Source: Arthrobacter sp. SX1312
GTDB taxonomy: Bacteria > Actinomycetota > Actinomycetes > Actinomycetales > Micrococcaceae
Length of the DNA stretch: 64,000 nucleotides
NCBI RefSeq assembly: GCF_002929295.1
Contig: NZ_PJIM01000002.1
Coordinates: 144,191-208,190, forward strand
Direction: 5' to 3'
Shown here: in pieces, positions 9,272 through 18,829 of the stretch
Numbering within the stretch: the stretch's first letter is position 1
How the letters are laid out: each line of letters starts with the position of its first letter
Position numbers and translations under genes: made by a program
Notes under the pieces: generated by a model
The model's input: only the letters and a program-made list of their open reading frames with translations
Told to the model about the DNA's origin: nothing
Database searches by the model: none

Positions 9272-10099
9272 ATGTCCGAACTCCAGCCCTCCGCAGCCCC
9301 CGCCGTCACCCTCACCATCGCCGGTTCCGAGGCCACGGGCGGCGCAGGAGCCCAGGCGGATCTCAAGACGTTCCAGGAGCTCGGCGTCTACGGCGTCGTG
9401 GCCCTCACCTGCATCGTCTCCTTCGACCCGAAGAACGAGTGGCAGCACCGCTTCGTCCCGGTGGACCAGCAGGTCATCGCGGACCAGCTCGAGGCCATCC
9501 AGTCCTGCTACCCCCTGCGCACCGTCAAGCTGGGCATGCTCGGCACCCCGGCGACCATCGACACCGTGGCCTCCGCACTGACGAGCCAGGAGTGGGACAA
9601 CGTGGTCCTGGATCCGGTGCTCATCTGCAAGGGGCAGGAGCCCGGCGCCGCGCTCGACACCGACGAGGCACTCAAGGCGAACATCCTGCCGCTGGCGACC
9701 TTCGTCACCCCGAACCACTTCGAGGCGGAGTCGCTTTCCGGCATCAGCATCGGGTCACTCGAGGACCTGGAGGAGGCTGCCCGGATCATCCACCGCCGGA
9801 GTGGTGCCGTGGTCCTCGCCAAGGGCGGCGTGCGCATCGACGGCCCGGACGCCGTCGACGTCTACTTCGACGGCGAGACGCTCGAGGTCTTGTCCTCCCC
9901 CAAGGTGGGCGAGGTCGCCGTCAGCGGCGCCGGCTGTACCCTCGCAGCGGCGATCACCGCGGAACTCGCGAAGGGCTCGACACCGCTGGACGCCGCCCGC
10001 ACGGCCAAGGCCTTCGTGACCGAGGGTATCCGCAACCGCATCGCCTCCAACGCCCCGTTCGATGCCGTCTGGCAGGGCGGCGCGGGGTCCGCCCGGTAG
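9272..10099 (+). CDS. pdxK: PdxK/ThiD-like pyridoxine or hydroxymethylpyrimidine kinase
   Basis: A 275-residue ribokinase-fold kinase. GSEATGGAGAQADLKTFQE at the N-terminus matches the GSDSSGGAGIQADLK motif of ThiD/Bacillus-type PdxK, TPNHFEAESLSG is the conserved core, and GAGCTLAAAITAELAKG is the C-terminal anion hole, with the Cys typical of PdxK-like members. Such enzymes phosphorylate pyridoxal/pyridoxine (vitamin B6 salvage) and/or HMP in thiamine synthesis. No other thi or pdx gene is nearby, so salvage is the more likely job. It starts 4 bp after the epimerase stop and shares its transcript. Confidence 0.9.
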   Translation: MSELQPSAAPAVTLTIAGSEATGGAGAQADLKTFQELGVYGVVALTCIVSFDPKNEWQHRFVPVDQQVIADQLEAIQSCYPLRTVKLGMLGTPATIDTVASALTSQEWDNVVLDPVLICKGQEPGAALDTDEALKANILPLATFVTPNHFEAESLSGISIGSLEDLEEAARIIHRRSGAVVLAKGGVRIDGPDAVDVYFDGETLEVLSSPKVGEVAVSGAGCTLAAAITAELAKGSTPLDAARTAKAFVTEGIRNRIASNAPFDAVWQGGAGSAR

Positions 10100-10109
10100 C
10101 CGGCACGCG

Positions 10110-10685
10110 ATGGGCGCCGCCGCGGGGCAGGAGAGCACCGGAGCAGGGGCCACCCCGGCTCCGGCCGGCGCCGCCGGCGGGCGGGGATCTTCGGCGCGGC
10201 GTCCCGTGCACGACGACCGACGCGGCGAGAGCGGGAACCAGCGCCTGGACCGCAACTGGCAGGAGATGCTGCAGGAGCTGCGCGTGATGCAGGCCGGCAT
10301 CCAGATCCTGGCAGGGTTCCTGCTGGTCCTGCCCTTCCAGCGCCGCTTCGAGGAGCTCGACGACCTCCAGGTGGCCGTCTACCTGTGCCTGCTGTGCCTG
10401 TCCGTGCTGATCCAGGCACTGTTGCTGTCCACCGTGAACCTGCACCGGGCGCTGTTCCGCCTCCATGTCAAGGGGACGCTGGTCAGGCACACCTCCGCGA
10501 TCATCCCGGTGGCCACGGCGCTCGTGGGACTGGTCCTCGCGGGGACCCTGTGGCTGGTCTTCGACCTCGTGCTGGGCCGGACCGCCGGCCTCGTCGTGGC
10601 AGGAGCGCTCCTGCTCGTGGAGGCGGTCCTCTGGATCGCCTACCCCCTGGCCCTCCGCCGTCGCGCGCTCACGAAGCGCCGCTGA
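10110..10685 (+). CDS. DUF6328 family membrane protein
   Basis: About 191 residues from ATG 10110 (an in-frame ATG at 10062 would overlap the kinase gene; neither has a strong ribosome site). The first ~50 residues are low-complexity and hydrophilic. Then comes the family signature LDRNWQEMLQELRVMQAGIQ followed by four membrane helices (ILAGFLLVLPFQ; VYLCLLCLSVLIQALLL; IIPVATALVGLVLAGTLWL; LVVAGALLLVEAVLWI) and a basic tail RRRALTKRR. Function unknown; common in actinobacteria. It follows the kinase by 10 bp and converges with ramB. Confidence 0.8.
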   Translation: MGAAAGQESTGAGATPAPAGAAGGRGSSARRPVHDDRRGESGNQRLDRNWQEMLQELRVMQAGIQILAGFLLVLPFQRRFEELDDLQVAVYLCLLCLSVLIQALLLSTVNLHRALFRLHVKGTLVRHTSAIIPVATALVGLVLAGTLWLVFDLVLGRTAGLVVAGALLLVEAVLWIAYPLALRRRALTKRR

Positions 10686-10719
10686 TCCGCCGCCGAGGGC
10701 GGTCGGCAAGCGCCCCGCG

Positions 10720-12213
10720 TCAGCGCGAGTGCGCCGCGAGGAACGCGTACACCTCGGTCTCGTCGACGCCCGGGAACGCCCCCGGCGGCATCGCCGCGAG
10801 CAGGTGCGAGTGGGCTCGCGCGCTCGGCCAGGCATGCCCGGCCCACTCCCGCGCGAGATCCGCGGGCGGCCGGCGGCAGCATGACTCGTCGGGACAGAAG
10901 GACTTCTCGCGGATGTCCGTATCCCGTCCGCGGAACCATTTCACGTGCGCGTACGGCACCCCGATGCTGAGCGAGAACTCGCCGCTCGCCGCCCGCTCGG
11001 TCCGCGCCGTGCACCAGTAGGTGCCGCTCGGGGTGTCCGTGTACTGGTTGTACGCGCGGAACTTGTCCTGGACGTCGAACACCACGCGTGAGGTCCAGCG
11101 GCGGCACGACGGCTGACCCTCGATGGCGCCGGTGTGGTCCTGGGGGAAGGTCACGCCGTCGTTCTCGTAGGCCTTGTAGATGATGCCGCTCTTGTGCGTC
11201 TTCTGGAAGTGCGTGGGGATGTCGAGGTGCTCGGTGGCGAGGTTCGTGAAGCGGTGCGCGGCCGTCTCGTAGGACACCGCGAAGTTGTCGCGGATGTCCT
11301 CCACGGAGATCTCCTTCGCCGCCTTCGCCCGCTTCAGGAACTCGACGGTGGGCCGCTCCGGGAGCAGGAGCGCCGCGGCGAAGTAGTTGGTGGCGACCCG
11401 TTGGCGCAGGAATTCGCCGTAGTTCTCGGGTGTCCGGTGCTCCAGGACGTAGTGCCCGAGCGCCTGCAGCAGCACCGAGCGGGGGTCGTGATCGGTCCGC
11501 TGCGACTGCGTGAGGTAGATGCGCCGGTTCTTGAGGTCCGTGACGGACCGGGTGGAATGCGGGAGGTCGCCCACGTGGTGCAGGGAGAAGCCGAGATGCG
11601 CGGCGATGTCCGCGATCAGGTGCTGGGACACGGGCCCCGTGCTGTACCCGACGGCGTCGAGCACGGTCTGCGCCTGGACCTCGATCTCCTGGAAGTAGTT
11701 GTTCCGCTCCCGCATGACGGCACGCAGTTCGGCGTTGGCCCGCCGCGCCTCCTCCGGCGTGGCCACCTGCTCGTTCAACCGGCGCTCGAGCTCTCCCTGC
11801 AGGCCCACGAGTGATTCCAGCACCTCCACCGGCAGCCTCGACGAGATGCGGACCTTCGGCAACCCCAGCGACTCGTAGAGGGGGCCGCGCTGTGCGCGCT
11901 CCAGCGCGATCTCCAGGGCGGCCCGGCGCGACGGCGGCTCCGCGCCGAGCAGTTCGTCGATCGTCACCCCGAGCGCCGCCGCGAGCCGCTGGAGCATGCC
12001 GAGCTTGGGCTCCCGCTTGCCGTTCTCCACGAGGGACAGCTGCGACGCGACCGTGCCGACGGCGGCGCCCAGGTCATCGAGGGTCAGGTCCTTGGCCTTG
12101 CGGAGGTGCCGCACACGCCGCCCCAGGCTGATGAGGTCCAGTGCCTCCCCGCCGACGCCCGGCGGGGTTGCGGAGGTCCCCGAGGCGGGCTGGGTCCAGG
12201 CGGAAGTCGTCAT
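10720..12213 (-). CDS. ramB: RamB, XRE-type regulator of acetate metabolism
   Basis: A 497-residue regulator. Residues ~25-85 are an XRE helix-turn-helix (LGRRVRHLRKAKDLTLDDLG; VASQLSLVENGKREPKLGML). The middle is an IrrE/ImmA-like region without a metal motif (its HExxH position reads QALGHYVLEH), and the C-terminal short-chain-fatty-acid-regulator domain carries a Cys cluster (FCPDESCCRRP). RamB of Corynebacterium glutamicum represses aceA, aceB and acetate activation genes; here it diverges from aceA-aceB. The ATG at 12213 is chosen because the HTH begins ~25 residues later; TATCGT ends 6 bp before it with no Shine-Dalgarno, so the message is probably leaderless. Confidence 0.93.
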   Translation of the reverse strand: MTTSAWTQPASGTSATPPGVGGEALDLISLGRRVRHLRKAKDLTLDDLGAAVGTVASQLSLVENGKREPKLGMLQRLAAALGVTIDELLGAEPPSRRAALEIALERAQRGPLYESLGLPKVRISSRLPVEVLESLVGLQGELERRLNEQVATPEEARRANAELRAVMRERNNYFQEIEVQAQTVLDAVGYSTGPVSQHLIADIAAHLGFSLHHVGDLPHSTRSVTDLKNRRIYLTQSQRTDHDPRSVLLQALGHYVLEHRTPENYGEFLRQRVATNYFAAALLLPERPTVEFLKRAKAAKEISVEDIRDNFAVSYETAAHRFTNLATEHLDIPTHFQKTHKSGIIYKAYENDGVTFPQDHTGAIEGQPSCRRWTSRVVFDVQDKFRAYNQYTDTPSGTYWCTARTERAASGEFSLSIGVPYAHVKWFRGRDTDIREKSFCPDESCCRRPPADLAREWAGHAWPSARAHSHLLAAMPPGAFPGVDETEVYAFLAAHSR

Positions 12214-12337
12214 TTCTTGACGATAAGCGAAGAAGTGCGTTTCTTGCCAGAGCCGGAGGGTAGGAACGTCGGCAGGAGTGGCGAATTGTTGATTCCACAC
12301 CCGCCGGGGCAGCCGGCCACCCACGAAGGAGATAGCA
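12214..12337. promoter_or_regulatory. ramB-aceA divergent promoter region with repeated TTTCTTG boxes
   Basis: Both promoters lie in 124 bp. TTTCTTG occurs at 12213-12219 and again at 12240-12246, and the second forms an inverted repeat with AAGAA at 12230-12234. Such boxes overlap the probable ramB -10 (TATCGT on the minus strand, 12220-12225) and are candidates for RamB or RamA binding. The aceA side ends in GAAGGAG, a strong ribosome site. Confidence 0.55.
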
Positions 12338-13672
12338 ATGACGCAGGAACCCTCCCCCTCGAATCCCTCCACCGGGCTGCAGGGCCCGGCAGCGGACGCC
12401 GCCCGGGAACTGGACCTCGAGTGGTCGGCCGATGCGCGCTGGGAAGGCGTACGGCGCGACTACTCGACAGCCGACGTCGTCCGCCTGCGCGGCACCGTCC
12501 AGGAGGAACACACGCTCGCGCGGCGCGGCGCCGAGAAGCTGTGGCGCCAGCTCACCGACGAGGCCCGCACCGGCGGGTACACCAACGCCCTCGGCGCCCT
12601 CACCGGCAACCAGGCCGTGCAGCAGGTCAAGGCCGGACTGCGCGCCATCTACCTCTCCGGCTGGCAGGTGGCTGCGGACGCCAACAACGCCGGGCAGACC
12701 TACCCGGACCAGTCGCTGTACCCGGCGAACTCCGTGCCCACCGTCGTCCGCCGCATCAACAACGCGCTGCTCCGCGCCGACCAGATCGAATGGGCCGAGG
12801 GCACCTCGACCGTCGAGGACTGGCTCGTGCCGATCGTCGCCGACGCCGAGGCCGGCTTCGGCGGGCCGCTCAACGCCTACGAACTCATGAAGTCGATGAT
12901 CCAGGCCGGTGCCGCCGGCATCCACTGGGAGGACCAGCTCGCGTCGGAGAAGAAGTGCGGGCACCTCGGCGGCAAGGTCCTGATCCCCACCCAGCAGCAC
13001 GTGCGGACCCTGAACGCGGCGCGGCTCGCGGCCGACGTCGCGGGGACGCCGTCGGTCATCGTCGCCCGCACCGACGCCGAGGCCGCCACGCTCATCACGT
13101 CCGACGTCGACGAGCGGGACCAGCCGTTCGTCACCGGCGAGCGCACGCCCGAGGGCTTCTACCACGTGCGCAACGGCCTCGAGGCGTGCATCGCCCGCGG
13201 CCGGGCCTACGCGCCGTACGCGGACCTGCTCTGGATGGAGACCGGCACCCCGGACCTCGGCCTGGCGCGGCGCTTCGCCGAAGGGATCAAGGCGGAGTTC
13301 CCGGACCAGATGCTCGCCTACAACTGCTCGCCGTCGTTCAACTGGCGCAAGCACCTCGACGACGCCACGATCGCCACGTTCCAGCGCGAGCTCGGCGCCA
13401 TGGGGTTCACGTTCCAGTTCATCACCCTCGCGGGCTTCCACGCCCTCAACTACTCGATGTTCGACCTCGCTCACGGCTACGCCCGCAATGGCATGAGCGC
13501 CTACGTGGACCTGCAGGAGCGCGAGTTCGCCGCCGAGTCCCGCGGCTACACCGCCACCCGTCATCAGCGCGAGGTCGGCACCGGCTACTTCGACCAGGTG
13601 GCCACGGCTCTCAACCCCGGCGGCAGCACGCTCGCGCTCGCCGGCTCCACCGAGACGCAGCAGTTCCACTGA
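12338..13672 (+). CDS. aceA: isocitrate lyase
   Basis: Cleaves isocitrate to succinate and glyoxylate, the first step of the glyoxylate shunt used for growth on acetate and fatty acids. The catalytic loop KKCGH is present (Cys207), as are the metal-binding [17 protein letters not shown] region (here [14 protein letters not shown]) and [12 protein letters not shown]. At 444 residues it has the prokaryotic length. The ATG follows AAGGAG with ideal spacing. aceB follows 42 bp downstream on the same strand, and ramB is divergent upstream, so acetate-dependent control is expected. Confidence 0.98.
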   Translation: MTQEPSPSNPSTGLQGPAADAARELDLEWSADARWEGVRRDYSTADVVRLRGTVQEEHTLARRGAEKLWRQLTDEARTGGYTNALGALTGNQAVQQVKAGLRAIYLSGWQVAADANNAGQTYPDQSLYPANSVPTVVRRINNALLRADQIEWAEGTSTVEDWLVPIVADAEAGFGGPLNAYELMKSMIQAGAAGIHWEDQLASEKKCGHLGGKVLIPTQQHVRTLNAARLAADVAGTPSVIVARTDAEAATLITSDVDERDQPFVTGERTPEGFYHVRNGLEACIARGRAYAPYADLLWMETGTPDLGLARRFAEGIKAEFPDQMLAYNCSPSFNWRKHLDDATIATFQRELGAMGFTFQFITLAGFHALNYSMFDLAHGYARNGMSAYVDLQEREFAAESRGYTATRHQREVGTGYFDQVATALNPGGSTLALAGSTETQQFH

Positions 13673-13714
13673 CCCTCCCCGCAGCATCGGCATCCGACCT
13701 CCCAGGAGCACACC

Positions 13715-15343
13715 ATGAACGACCCCTACACCCTGAACGGCATCACCCTCACCGCGCCGCCCATCCGCCGCCAGGGCGAGATCCTGACCCGCGAGGCACT
13801 GGACTTCGTCAAGGCGCTGCACCGGGCCACCCACAAGCGCCGCGAGGAGCTCCTCGACCACCGGTGCCGTCAGCGCAAGGCCGTGGCGGCCGGCGCCGAC
13901 CCGCACTTCCTGCCCGAGACCCGGCACATCCGTGAGGACGCGTCGTGGCGGGTCGCCCCGACGGCCCCGGGACTCGAGGACCGCCGCGTGGAGATCACCG
14001 GCCCCGTGGACCGCAAGATGACCATCAACGCCCTCAACTCCGGCGCGAAGGTCTGGCTCGCCGACATGGAGGACTCCTCGACGCCGTCGTGGTCCAACGT
14101 GATCAACGGCCAGCTGAACCTCCGGGACGCCCTCGCGGGACGGATCGGGTTCACCTCGCCCGAGGGCAAGGAGTACCGGGTCGAGGGCCCGGCGGACGCG
14201 CTGCCCACGATCGTCGTCCGGCCCCGCGGCTGGCACCTGCCCGAGAGGCACGTCCTCATCCAGGACGTCGCCGTGGCGGGGGGCCTGTTCGACTTCGCCC
14301 TCTACTTCTTCCACAACGCCCGCACCCTGATCGACCAGGGACGCGGACCCTACTTCTACCTCCCGAAGATCGAGAACCACCTCGAGGCGCGGCTGTGGAA
14401 CGACATCTTCGTCCAGGCACAGCAGCTGCTCGGCATCCCGCAGGGCACCATCCGCGCCACCGTGCTGATCGAGACCATCACGGCGGCGTTCGAGATGGAG
14501 GAGATCCTGTACGAACTGCGGGACCACGCGGCGGGCCTCAACGCGGGCCGGTGGGACTACATCTTCTCCGTCATCAAGAACTTCCGCACCCGCGGCCCGC
14601 GCTTCGTCCTGCCGGACCGTAACGCCGTCACCATGACGGCACCGTTCATGCGCGCCTATACCGAGCAGCTCGTCCGTGCCTGCCACCGTCGTGGCGCCCA
14701 CGCGATCGGCGGCATGGCGGCGTTCATCCCGAACCGGCGCGACGAGCAGGCCAACGCCCTTGCCCTGGAGAAGGTGCGGGCGGACAAGACCCGCGAGGCC
14801 GACGACGGCTTCGACGGATCGTGGGTGGCGCACCCGGACCTCGTGCCCGTGGCGATGGAGGTCTTCGACGCGGCCTTCGGTGACCGCCCGAACCAGCTCC
14901 ACCGCCTGCGCGACGACGTCCGCCCGGACGACGTCGCGCTGCTCGACATCGCCGGGACGCCGGGCACCATCACGGAGCGCGGCGTCCGCGAGAACCTCGA
15001 GGTCGGGGTGCGGTACATCGAGTCCTGGCTGCGGGGCAACGGCGCGGCCGCCATCAACAACCTGATGGAGGACGCGGCGACGGCCGAGATCTCGCGGTCG
15101 CAGATCTGGCAGTGGATCTACACGAGCGCGCTCACGGACGACGGCGAGGTGATCACCCGGGAGCGGGTCACCGATCTGCTCGACGAGGAGTTCGCGGCCC
15201 TGACGCGGTTCGACGGCGACCGGTTCGACGAGGCCCGCGAGGTCTTCGAGGAGGTGGCCCTCGGCACGCAGTTCCCCGCCTTCCTGACCGTGACCGCGTA
15301 CTCGAAGTACCTGCGGGACGAGCGGGCGCTCGCCGCCGCGTGA
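13715..15343 (+). CDS. aceB: malate synthase A
   Basis: Condenses glyoxylate with acetyl-CoA to malate, completing the glyoxylate shunt begun by AceA. The 542-residue length and the signature [20 protein letters not shown] place it in the isoform A family. Catalytic landmarks include the acidic MEDSSTPSW region, [11 protein letters not shown], and [17 protein letters not shown]. The AGGAGCACACC before ATG 13715 is a good ribosome site. It is followed by a strong hairpin at 15361-15393. Confidence 0.98.
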   Translation: MNDPYTLNGITLTAPPIRRQGEILTREALDFVKALHRATHKRREELLDHRCRQRKAVAAGADPHFLPETRHIREDASWRVAPTAPGLEDRRVEITGPVDRKMTINALNSGAKVWLADMEDSSTPSWSNVINGQLNLRDALAGRIGFTSPEGKEYRVEGPADALPTIVVRPRGWHLPERHVLIQDVAVAGGLFDFALYFFHNARTLIDQGRGPYFYLPKIENHLEARLWNDIFVQAQQLLGIPQGTIRATVLIETITAAFEMEEILYELRDHAAGLNAGRWDYIFSVIKNFRTRGPRFVLPDRNAVTMTAPFMRAYTEQLVRACHRRGAHAIGGMAAFIPNRRDEQANALALEKVRADKTREADDGFDGSWVAHPDLVPVAMEVFDAAFGDRPNQLHRLRDDVRPDDVALLDIAGTPGTITERGVRENLEVGVRYIESWLRGNGAAAINNLMEDAATAEISRSQIWQWIYTSALTDDGEVITRERVTDLLDEEFAALTRFDGDRFDEAREVFEEVALGTQFPAFLTVTAYSKYLRDERALAAA

Positions 15344-15360
15344 CCCCTTGCAGGGGAACA

Positions 15361-15393
15361 GGGAGGGACGGCGTCCAGGGCGCCGTCCCTCCC
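15361..15393. terminator. hairpin terminator between aceB and the convergent LytR_C gene
   Basis: GGGAGGGACGGCG (15361-15373) pairs perfectly with CGCCGTCCCTCCC (15381-15393) around a 7-nt loop. It lies 18 bp after the aceB stop and 14 bp after the convergent gene's stop, so it can serve both directions, although no T-run follows on either strand. Confidence 0.7.
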
Positions 15394-15406
15394 TCCGCGA
15401 TCAGGC

Positions 15407-16081
15407 CTACGGGGCCGTGGGTGCGGCCGTGGGGCCTTCTTCCGGGGCACAGGACAGCCCGGCCGGCGTGACGTCGATCCGCTCGGGCGGGACGACTCCC
15501 GCGTAGCCGGAACCGAGGACGACGTCGACCGTCCGGTCCTCGCGCTCGTCGGCCACGTAGATCGAGTCGGGGATGGTGCGCTGCAGGGTGAAGGCGTTGG
15601 CGCGGCCGGCCTCGCCCGAGACGATGATTGCCGTCATCCCGGTGCGGTCGACCGGCCTGTTGGCGATGTCCCGCACCGCGAAGGAGCGGCCGCGGAGCTG
15701 TTCCGCGGCGATGCCGGCGAGTCCGTCGATGCTCGTGCTGTTGTAGACGTTGACGGTGATGGCGCTCGGGTCCTGGTAGTCGAACGGACCGGCGGGGCAC
15801 GTCGACGTCGGTTCGGGAACCGCTTCGGGCGCGCCGGTGCCGATGTCTCCGCGCGCAACCCCCAGGGCGACGTACACGGCGGCGATCACGAGCCCCAGGA
15901 GGAGCACGAGGACGACGCCATGGAGGATCCTGCGCATCGACACCCGCCGGCGGCGATCGGCGTCGTCCTCCGGGAACACGGCGCCGAGATCCGTCTCGGT
16001 CACGATCCGCTGGCCGTGCCACTCGGTCGGGTCGCGTCTGGCCTGCGCCCGCTGGTGGCGCGGCGAGCCCTGCTCACTCAT
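15407..16081 (-). CDS. membrane-anchored LytR_C domain protein
   Basis: A 224-residue protein with a cytoplasmic N-terminus (~50 residues, basic RRRRVSMRR before the membrane), one membrane helix (ILHGVVLVLLLGLVIAAVYV), and an extracellular LytR_C domain (ITVNVYNSTSIDGLAGIAAEQL, broken here as ITVNVYNSTSID and GLAGIAAEQL; then RSFAVRDIANRP and DVVLGSGYAGV). This domain is found at the end of LCP wall-teichoic/arabinogalactan ligases and also alone, as here, with unknown role at the wall. The ATG at 16081 overlaps the upstream gene's stop by 8 bp, so the two are cotranscribed. Confidence 0.85.
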   Translation of the reverse strand: MSEQGSPRHQRAQARRDPTEWHGQRIVTETDLGAVFPEDDADRRRRVSMRRILHGVVLVLLLGLVIAAVYVALGVARGDIGTGAPEAVPEPTSTCPAGPFDYQDPSAITVNVYNSTSIDGLAGIAAEQLRGRSFAVRDIANRPVDRTGMTAIIVSGEAGRANAFTLQRTIPDSIYVADEREDRTVDVVLGSGYAGVVPPERIDVTPAGLSCAPEEGPTAAPTAP

Positions 16082-16373
16082 CGAGCACGAGGACTCTCGC
16101 ATGCAGGATGGTCCGCTGGTGCAGGGCCGTCCGGACGGCCCGGTGCAGGCCGTCCTCGAGGTACATCGTCTCGTTCCACTGCACCACGTGCGGGAAGAGA
16201 TCACCGAAGAACGTCGAGTCCTCGGCGAGCAGTGCCCCGAGGTCGAGCGTGGTCTTGGTGGTCACCAGTTCATCGAGCCGCACCTGCCGGGGAGGCACTT
16301 CCGCCCAGTCCTTGGGGGTCACGCATCCGTGGTCCGGGTATGGCCGGCCGTCACTCACTGCTTTGAAGATCAC
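16074..16373 (-). CDS. small conserved actinobacterial protein (often labelled VapB-type antitoxin)
   Basis: A 99-residue protein from GTG 16373, containing the strongly conserved stretch PPRQVRLDELVTTKTTLDLG, then TFFGDLFPHVVQW and LYLEDGLHRAVRTALHQR in recognisable form (here MYLEDGLHRAVRTALHQR). The layout resembles a ParB/sulfiredoxin-like fold (target-His in a DGxHR-like D-G-L-H-R). Databases often call it a VapB-like antitoxin, but no toxin gene is adjacent, so I do not accept that function. GTG 16373 is preferred over the longer GTG 16511 because homologues begin around IFKAV and because AT-rich TTACTTACCCTAGAG precedes it, giving a likely leaderless or short-leader start. It is coupled to the LytR_C gene. 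Confidence 0.7.
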   Translation of the reverse strand: MIFKAVSDGRPYPDHGCVTPKDWAEVPPRQVRLDELVTTKTTLDLGALLAEDSTFFGDLFPHVVQWNETMYLEDGLHRAVRTALHQRTILHARVLVLDE

Positions 16374-16494
16374 ATCTCTAGGGTAAGTAATTGCTTCGGC
16401 CAATGGAACGCGCGTGTCGGGCAGGCGATCGTCCCGTGGTTCGACGGTCACGCCGCCGGACCCGCCGGCAGTGCGGCTCCGCACCACGAGGACG

Positions 16495-16878
16495 TCAGAA
16501 GTCGACTCCACACTGCAGGATCACGTTGGCATACGGCGTCGCCTCGCCGGTCCGGATGATGAGTCGCGCAGCGGGCAGGAGTCCTTTCAGGTCGTCGTGC
16601 GTGATGCGGCGGGGTGCCAGGTCTCGATCCTCGAGCCATTGCTCGACGTCGGACCCCTCGGCCTCCAGGGCACACAGGGCACCTTCGACGACGATCTCGT
16701 CCAGCACCGCGTCCAGGACATCCCTGAACGAAGGGATCCCCCGGACGAGGGACAGGTCGACGACGGTCGCTGCAACGGGGACGGGGAGGCCGCAGTCGGC
16801 GATCACCACGAGGTGTCCATGACCGAGGGTGGCCAGCGCTCCGCTGAGCGGGCCGTTGATGATTCCTGCCTTCTTCAT
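16495..16878 (-). CDS. rbsD: D-ribose pyranase
   Basis: RbsD interconverts the beta-pyranose and beta-furanose forms of ribose so that ribokinase can act. Its 127 residues begin MKKAGIINGPLSGALATLGH, in which His20 is the conserved catalytic His; the C-terminal RTGEATPYANVILQCGV is the family signature. Its ATG overlaps the rbsK stop (ATGA), and it is the last gene of the ribose operon, with about 120 bp before the next gene. Confidence 0.96.
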   Translation of the reverse strand: MKKAGIINGPLSGALATLGHGHLVVIADCGLPVPVAATVVDLSLVRGIPSFRDVLDAVLDEIVVEGALCALEAEGSDVEQWLEDRDLAPRRITHDDLKGLLPAARLIIRTGEATPYANVILQCGVDF

Positions 16879-17822
16879 GTCCTCGTCTCCTGCTGGTCGT
16901 GCCCACCGACGGGCAACTCGGGGAGCTCGTCCCCGAGCGTCGGGTAGGAAGGCTGCGCGCCGGGGTACTGGACGGCATAGGAACCCACCCGGACGGCGAA
17001 CCGGACGGCCTCGCGGAGCGGGTCCCCGGCCTGGAGCCGGGCGGCGAGTGCTCCGACGAACGCGTCGCCTGCTCCGGTCGTGTCCACCACTGTCACGCCG
17101 GGCGCGGGTACAGCGAGGACCTCACTGCCGTCGGCGACCAGGGCGCCCGCGCCGCCGAGCGTCATCACCACGGACGCGAAGCCGCAGGCCACGAGCGCCT
17201 CGACGACATCACGGTGTGCTCCGGGTGCTGCCTTCCCGAGCTGCTCGAGGACCAGGGCACCCTCGTGCTCGTTGACGACCAGCGGGTCTGCCCGCAGCAG
17301 CACGTCGCGATCGACGGTGATGACGGGTGCGAGGTTGATGATCACGCGCCCCGATGCCGTGAGGATCGCGGTCTGTGTTGCGGCTGCCGGCAGTTCACCC
17401 TGCACCACGACCACCGCAGCACCACCGATGGTCTCGGCCCAGGGCGAGACCAGGTCGGGGGTCATCCGTGCATTCGCCCCCGGCAGCACCACGATGCTGT
17501 TCTCGCCGTCATCGGACACCTCGACGACCGCCACACCCGTGCCGCCGTCGGTCCGCTGGACAGCACGCAGGTCCACTCCGGCGTCCGTGAGCGCCGAGAG
17601 GGCGGTGACGGCGTACGCGTCGTCCCCCACGGCTCCGATCATCGCGACGGATGCTCCGAGCCGTGCAGCGGCGACGGCCTGGTTGGCGCCCTTGCCGCCG
17701 GGCAGCACCGTCATCGATCGTCCCAGCACGGTCTCACCCGGCCGCGGGTGCCGCTCGAGGGCGACCACGAGATCCGCGTTGATGGATCCGACGACGACGA
17801 CGCCCGGCGACACTGCGATCAT
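16875..17822 (-). CDS. rbsK: ribokinase
   Basis: Phosphorylates D-ribose at O5. The PfkB signatures are clear: GGKGANQAVAAARLG near the N-terminus and DTTGAGDAFVGALAARL near residue 255, which holds the catalytic Asp and anion hole. The 315-residue length is normal. The start overlaps the rbsB stop and the stop overlaps the rbsD start, so the three are translated as a block. The N-terminus VVVGSINADLVVALERHP carries the substrate-binding N and D. Confidence 0.96.
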   Translation of the reverse strand: MIAVSPGVVVVGSINADLVVALERHPRPGETVLGRSMTVLPGGKGANQAVAAARLGASVAMIGAVGDDAYAVTALSALTDAGVDLRAVQRTDGGTGVAVVEVSDDGENSIVVLPGANARMTPDLVSPWAETIGGAAVVVVQGELPAAATQTAILTASGRVIINLAPVITVDRDVLLRADPLVVNEHEGALVLEQLGKAAPGAHRDVVEALVACGFASVVMTLGGAGALVADGSEVLAVPAPGVTVVDTTGAGDAFVGALAARLQAGDPLREAVRFAVRVGSYAVQYPGAQPSYPTLGDELPELPVGGHDQQETRT

Positions 17823-18760
17823 CCCGCGAAGTCCGCGACGTTCTCGGTGTTGACCGTGGTCACCGGGACCGGGATGGCTTCCTCGACCGTCTCGTCGCCG
17901 AGGAGCTGCACGAGCACTTCAACCGAGCGCTTGCCCAGTTCTGCGGGCTGCTGGGCGATGGTCGCGGACAGGGTGCCCGCCTCGATGGCTGCCAGGCCGT
18001 CGGCCGTCCCGTCGAACCCGACGACCTTGACCTCGGCGCCCGCCTTCGCTCCGAGGGCCTGGATGGCACCGAGGGCCATCTCGTCGTTCTCGGCGAAGAC
18101 GCCGGTCACGCCCGGATTGGCCTGCAGGAGGTTCGTCGCGACGTTCAGGGCCTCCGCCCGGTCGAAGTTCGCCGTCTGCTGAGCCACGATCTCGATGTCC
18201 GGGTAGGCCTTCATCCCCTCTGCGAAGCCCGCTCCGCGATCCCGGCTGGCCGAGGTGCCGGCAACACCCTGCAGCACGATCACGGAGCCCTTGCCGCCCA
18301 TGGCGGCGGCGAGCTCGTCGGCGGCCTGCTTGCCCCCCGCCACGTTGTCGCTCGAGACGAGGGACTGGACCTCGGCTCCGTTGACCGCACGATCGACGGC
18401 GACGATCGGGGTCTCGGCCGAGATCAGCGGTGCCACCGAGGCGGCGGCAGCATCCGAGTCCACGGGGTTGATGATCACGCCATCCGTGCCACTGGTGGCT
18501 GCCGTCGCGAGCTGGTTGGTCTGCGTCGCGGAATCATTCTGTGCGTCGATGACCTCCAGCTCCACGCCGGCTGCATCCGCCGCTTCCTGGGCGCCGTCGC
18601 GCAGTTCCACGAAGAAGGGGTTGTTGAGGGTGGAGACGGCGAGTGTGACGCTCTGCGTCTCGGTCGCTGCCTCTCCACCCCGGTTGCAGGCGGTGGTGCC
18701 GAGCAGGAGTGCGAGCGACATCGTGACAGCCGCAGCGCGGGTCGTTGAGGAGAACTTCAT
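17819..18760 (-). CDS. rbsB: ribose ABC transporter substrate-binding lipoprotein
   Basis: A 313-residue periplasmic-binding-protein type 1 (Peripla_BP_4) protein. The signal sequence ends in the lipobox LGTTAC, so it is anchored by Cys25 to the outer face of the membrane. LAVSTLNNPFFVELRDGAQE, DAQNDSATQTNQL, and DSDAAAASV are typical of RbsB, with Asn/Phe residues that stack on the sugar. Cognate partners RbsC and RbsA are encoded just upstream; 69 bp separate it from rbsC, the only real gap in the operon, which could carry an extra ribosome site or processing signal to raise RbsB levels. Confidence 0.95.
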   Translation of the reverse strand: MKFSSTTRAAAVTMSLALLLGTTACNRGGEAATETQSVTLAVSTLNNPFFVELRDGAQEAADAAGVELEVIDAQNDSATQTNQLATAATSGTDGVIINPVDSDAAAASVAPLISAETPIVAVDRAVNGAEVQSLVSSDNVAGGKQAADELAAAMGGKGSVIVLQGVAGTSASRDRGAGFAEGMKAYPDIEIVAQQTANFDRAEALNVATNLLQANPGVTGVFAENDEMALGAIQALGAKAGAEVKVVGFDGTADGLAAIEAGTLSATIAQQPAELGKRSVEVLVQLLGDETVEEAIPVPVTTVNTENVADFAG

Positions 18761-18829
18761 CGTTGATTCCTTCTGTTGGGTGGATGTGGATCGGGTCGGG
18801 AGGAGTGCAGGGTGGACAGGTCAGGTGGC

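Noticed and set aside
12074-14902. A 942-codon minus-strand frame across aceA and aceB
   Set aside because: It is the shadow of two unmistakable enzymes on the plus strand and has no recognisable domain.
16074-16373. VapB antitoxin of a toxin-antitoxin pair
   Set aside because: The family label exists, but neither neighbour is a PIN-domain toxin; the downstream overlap is with a LytR_C membrane protein.
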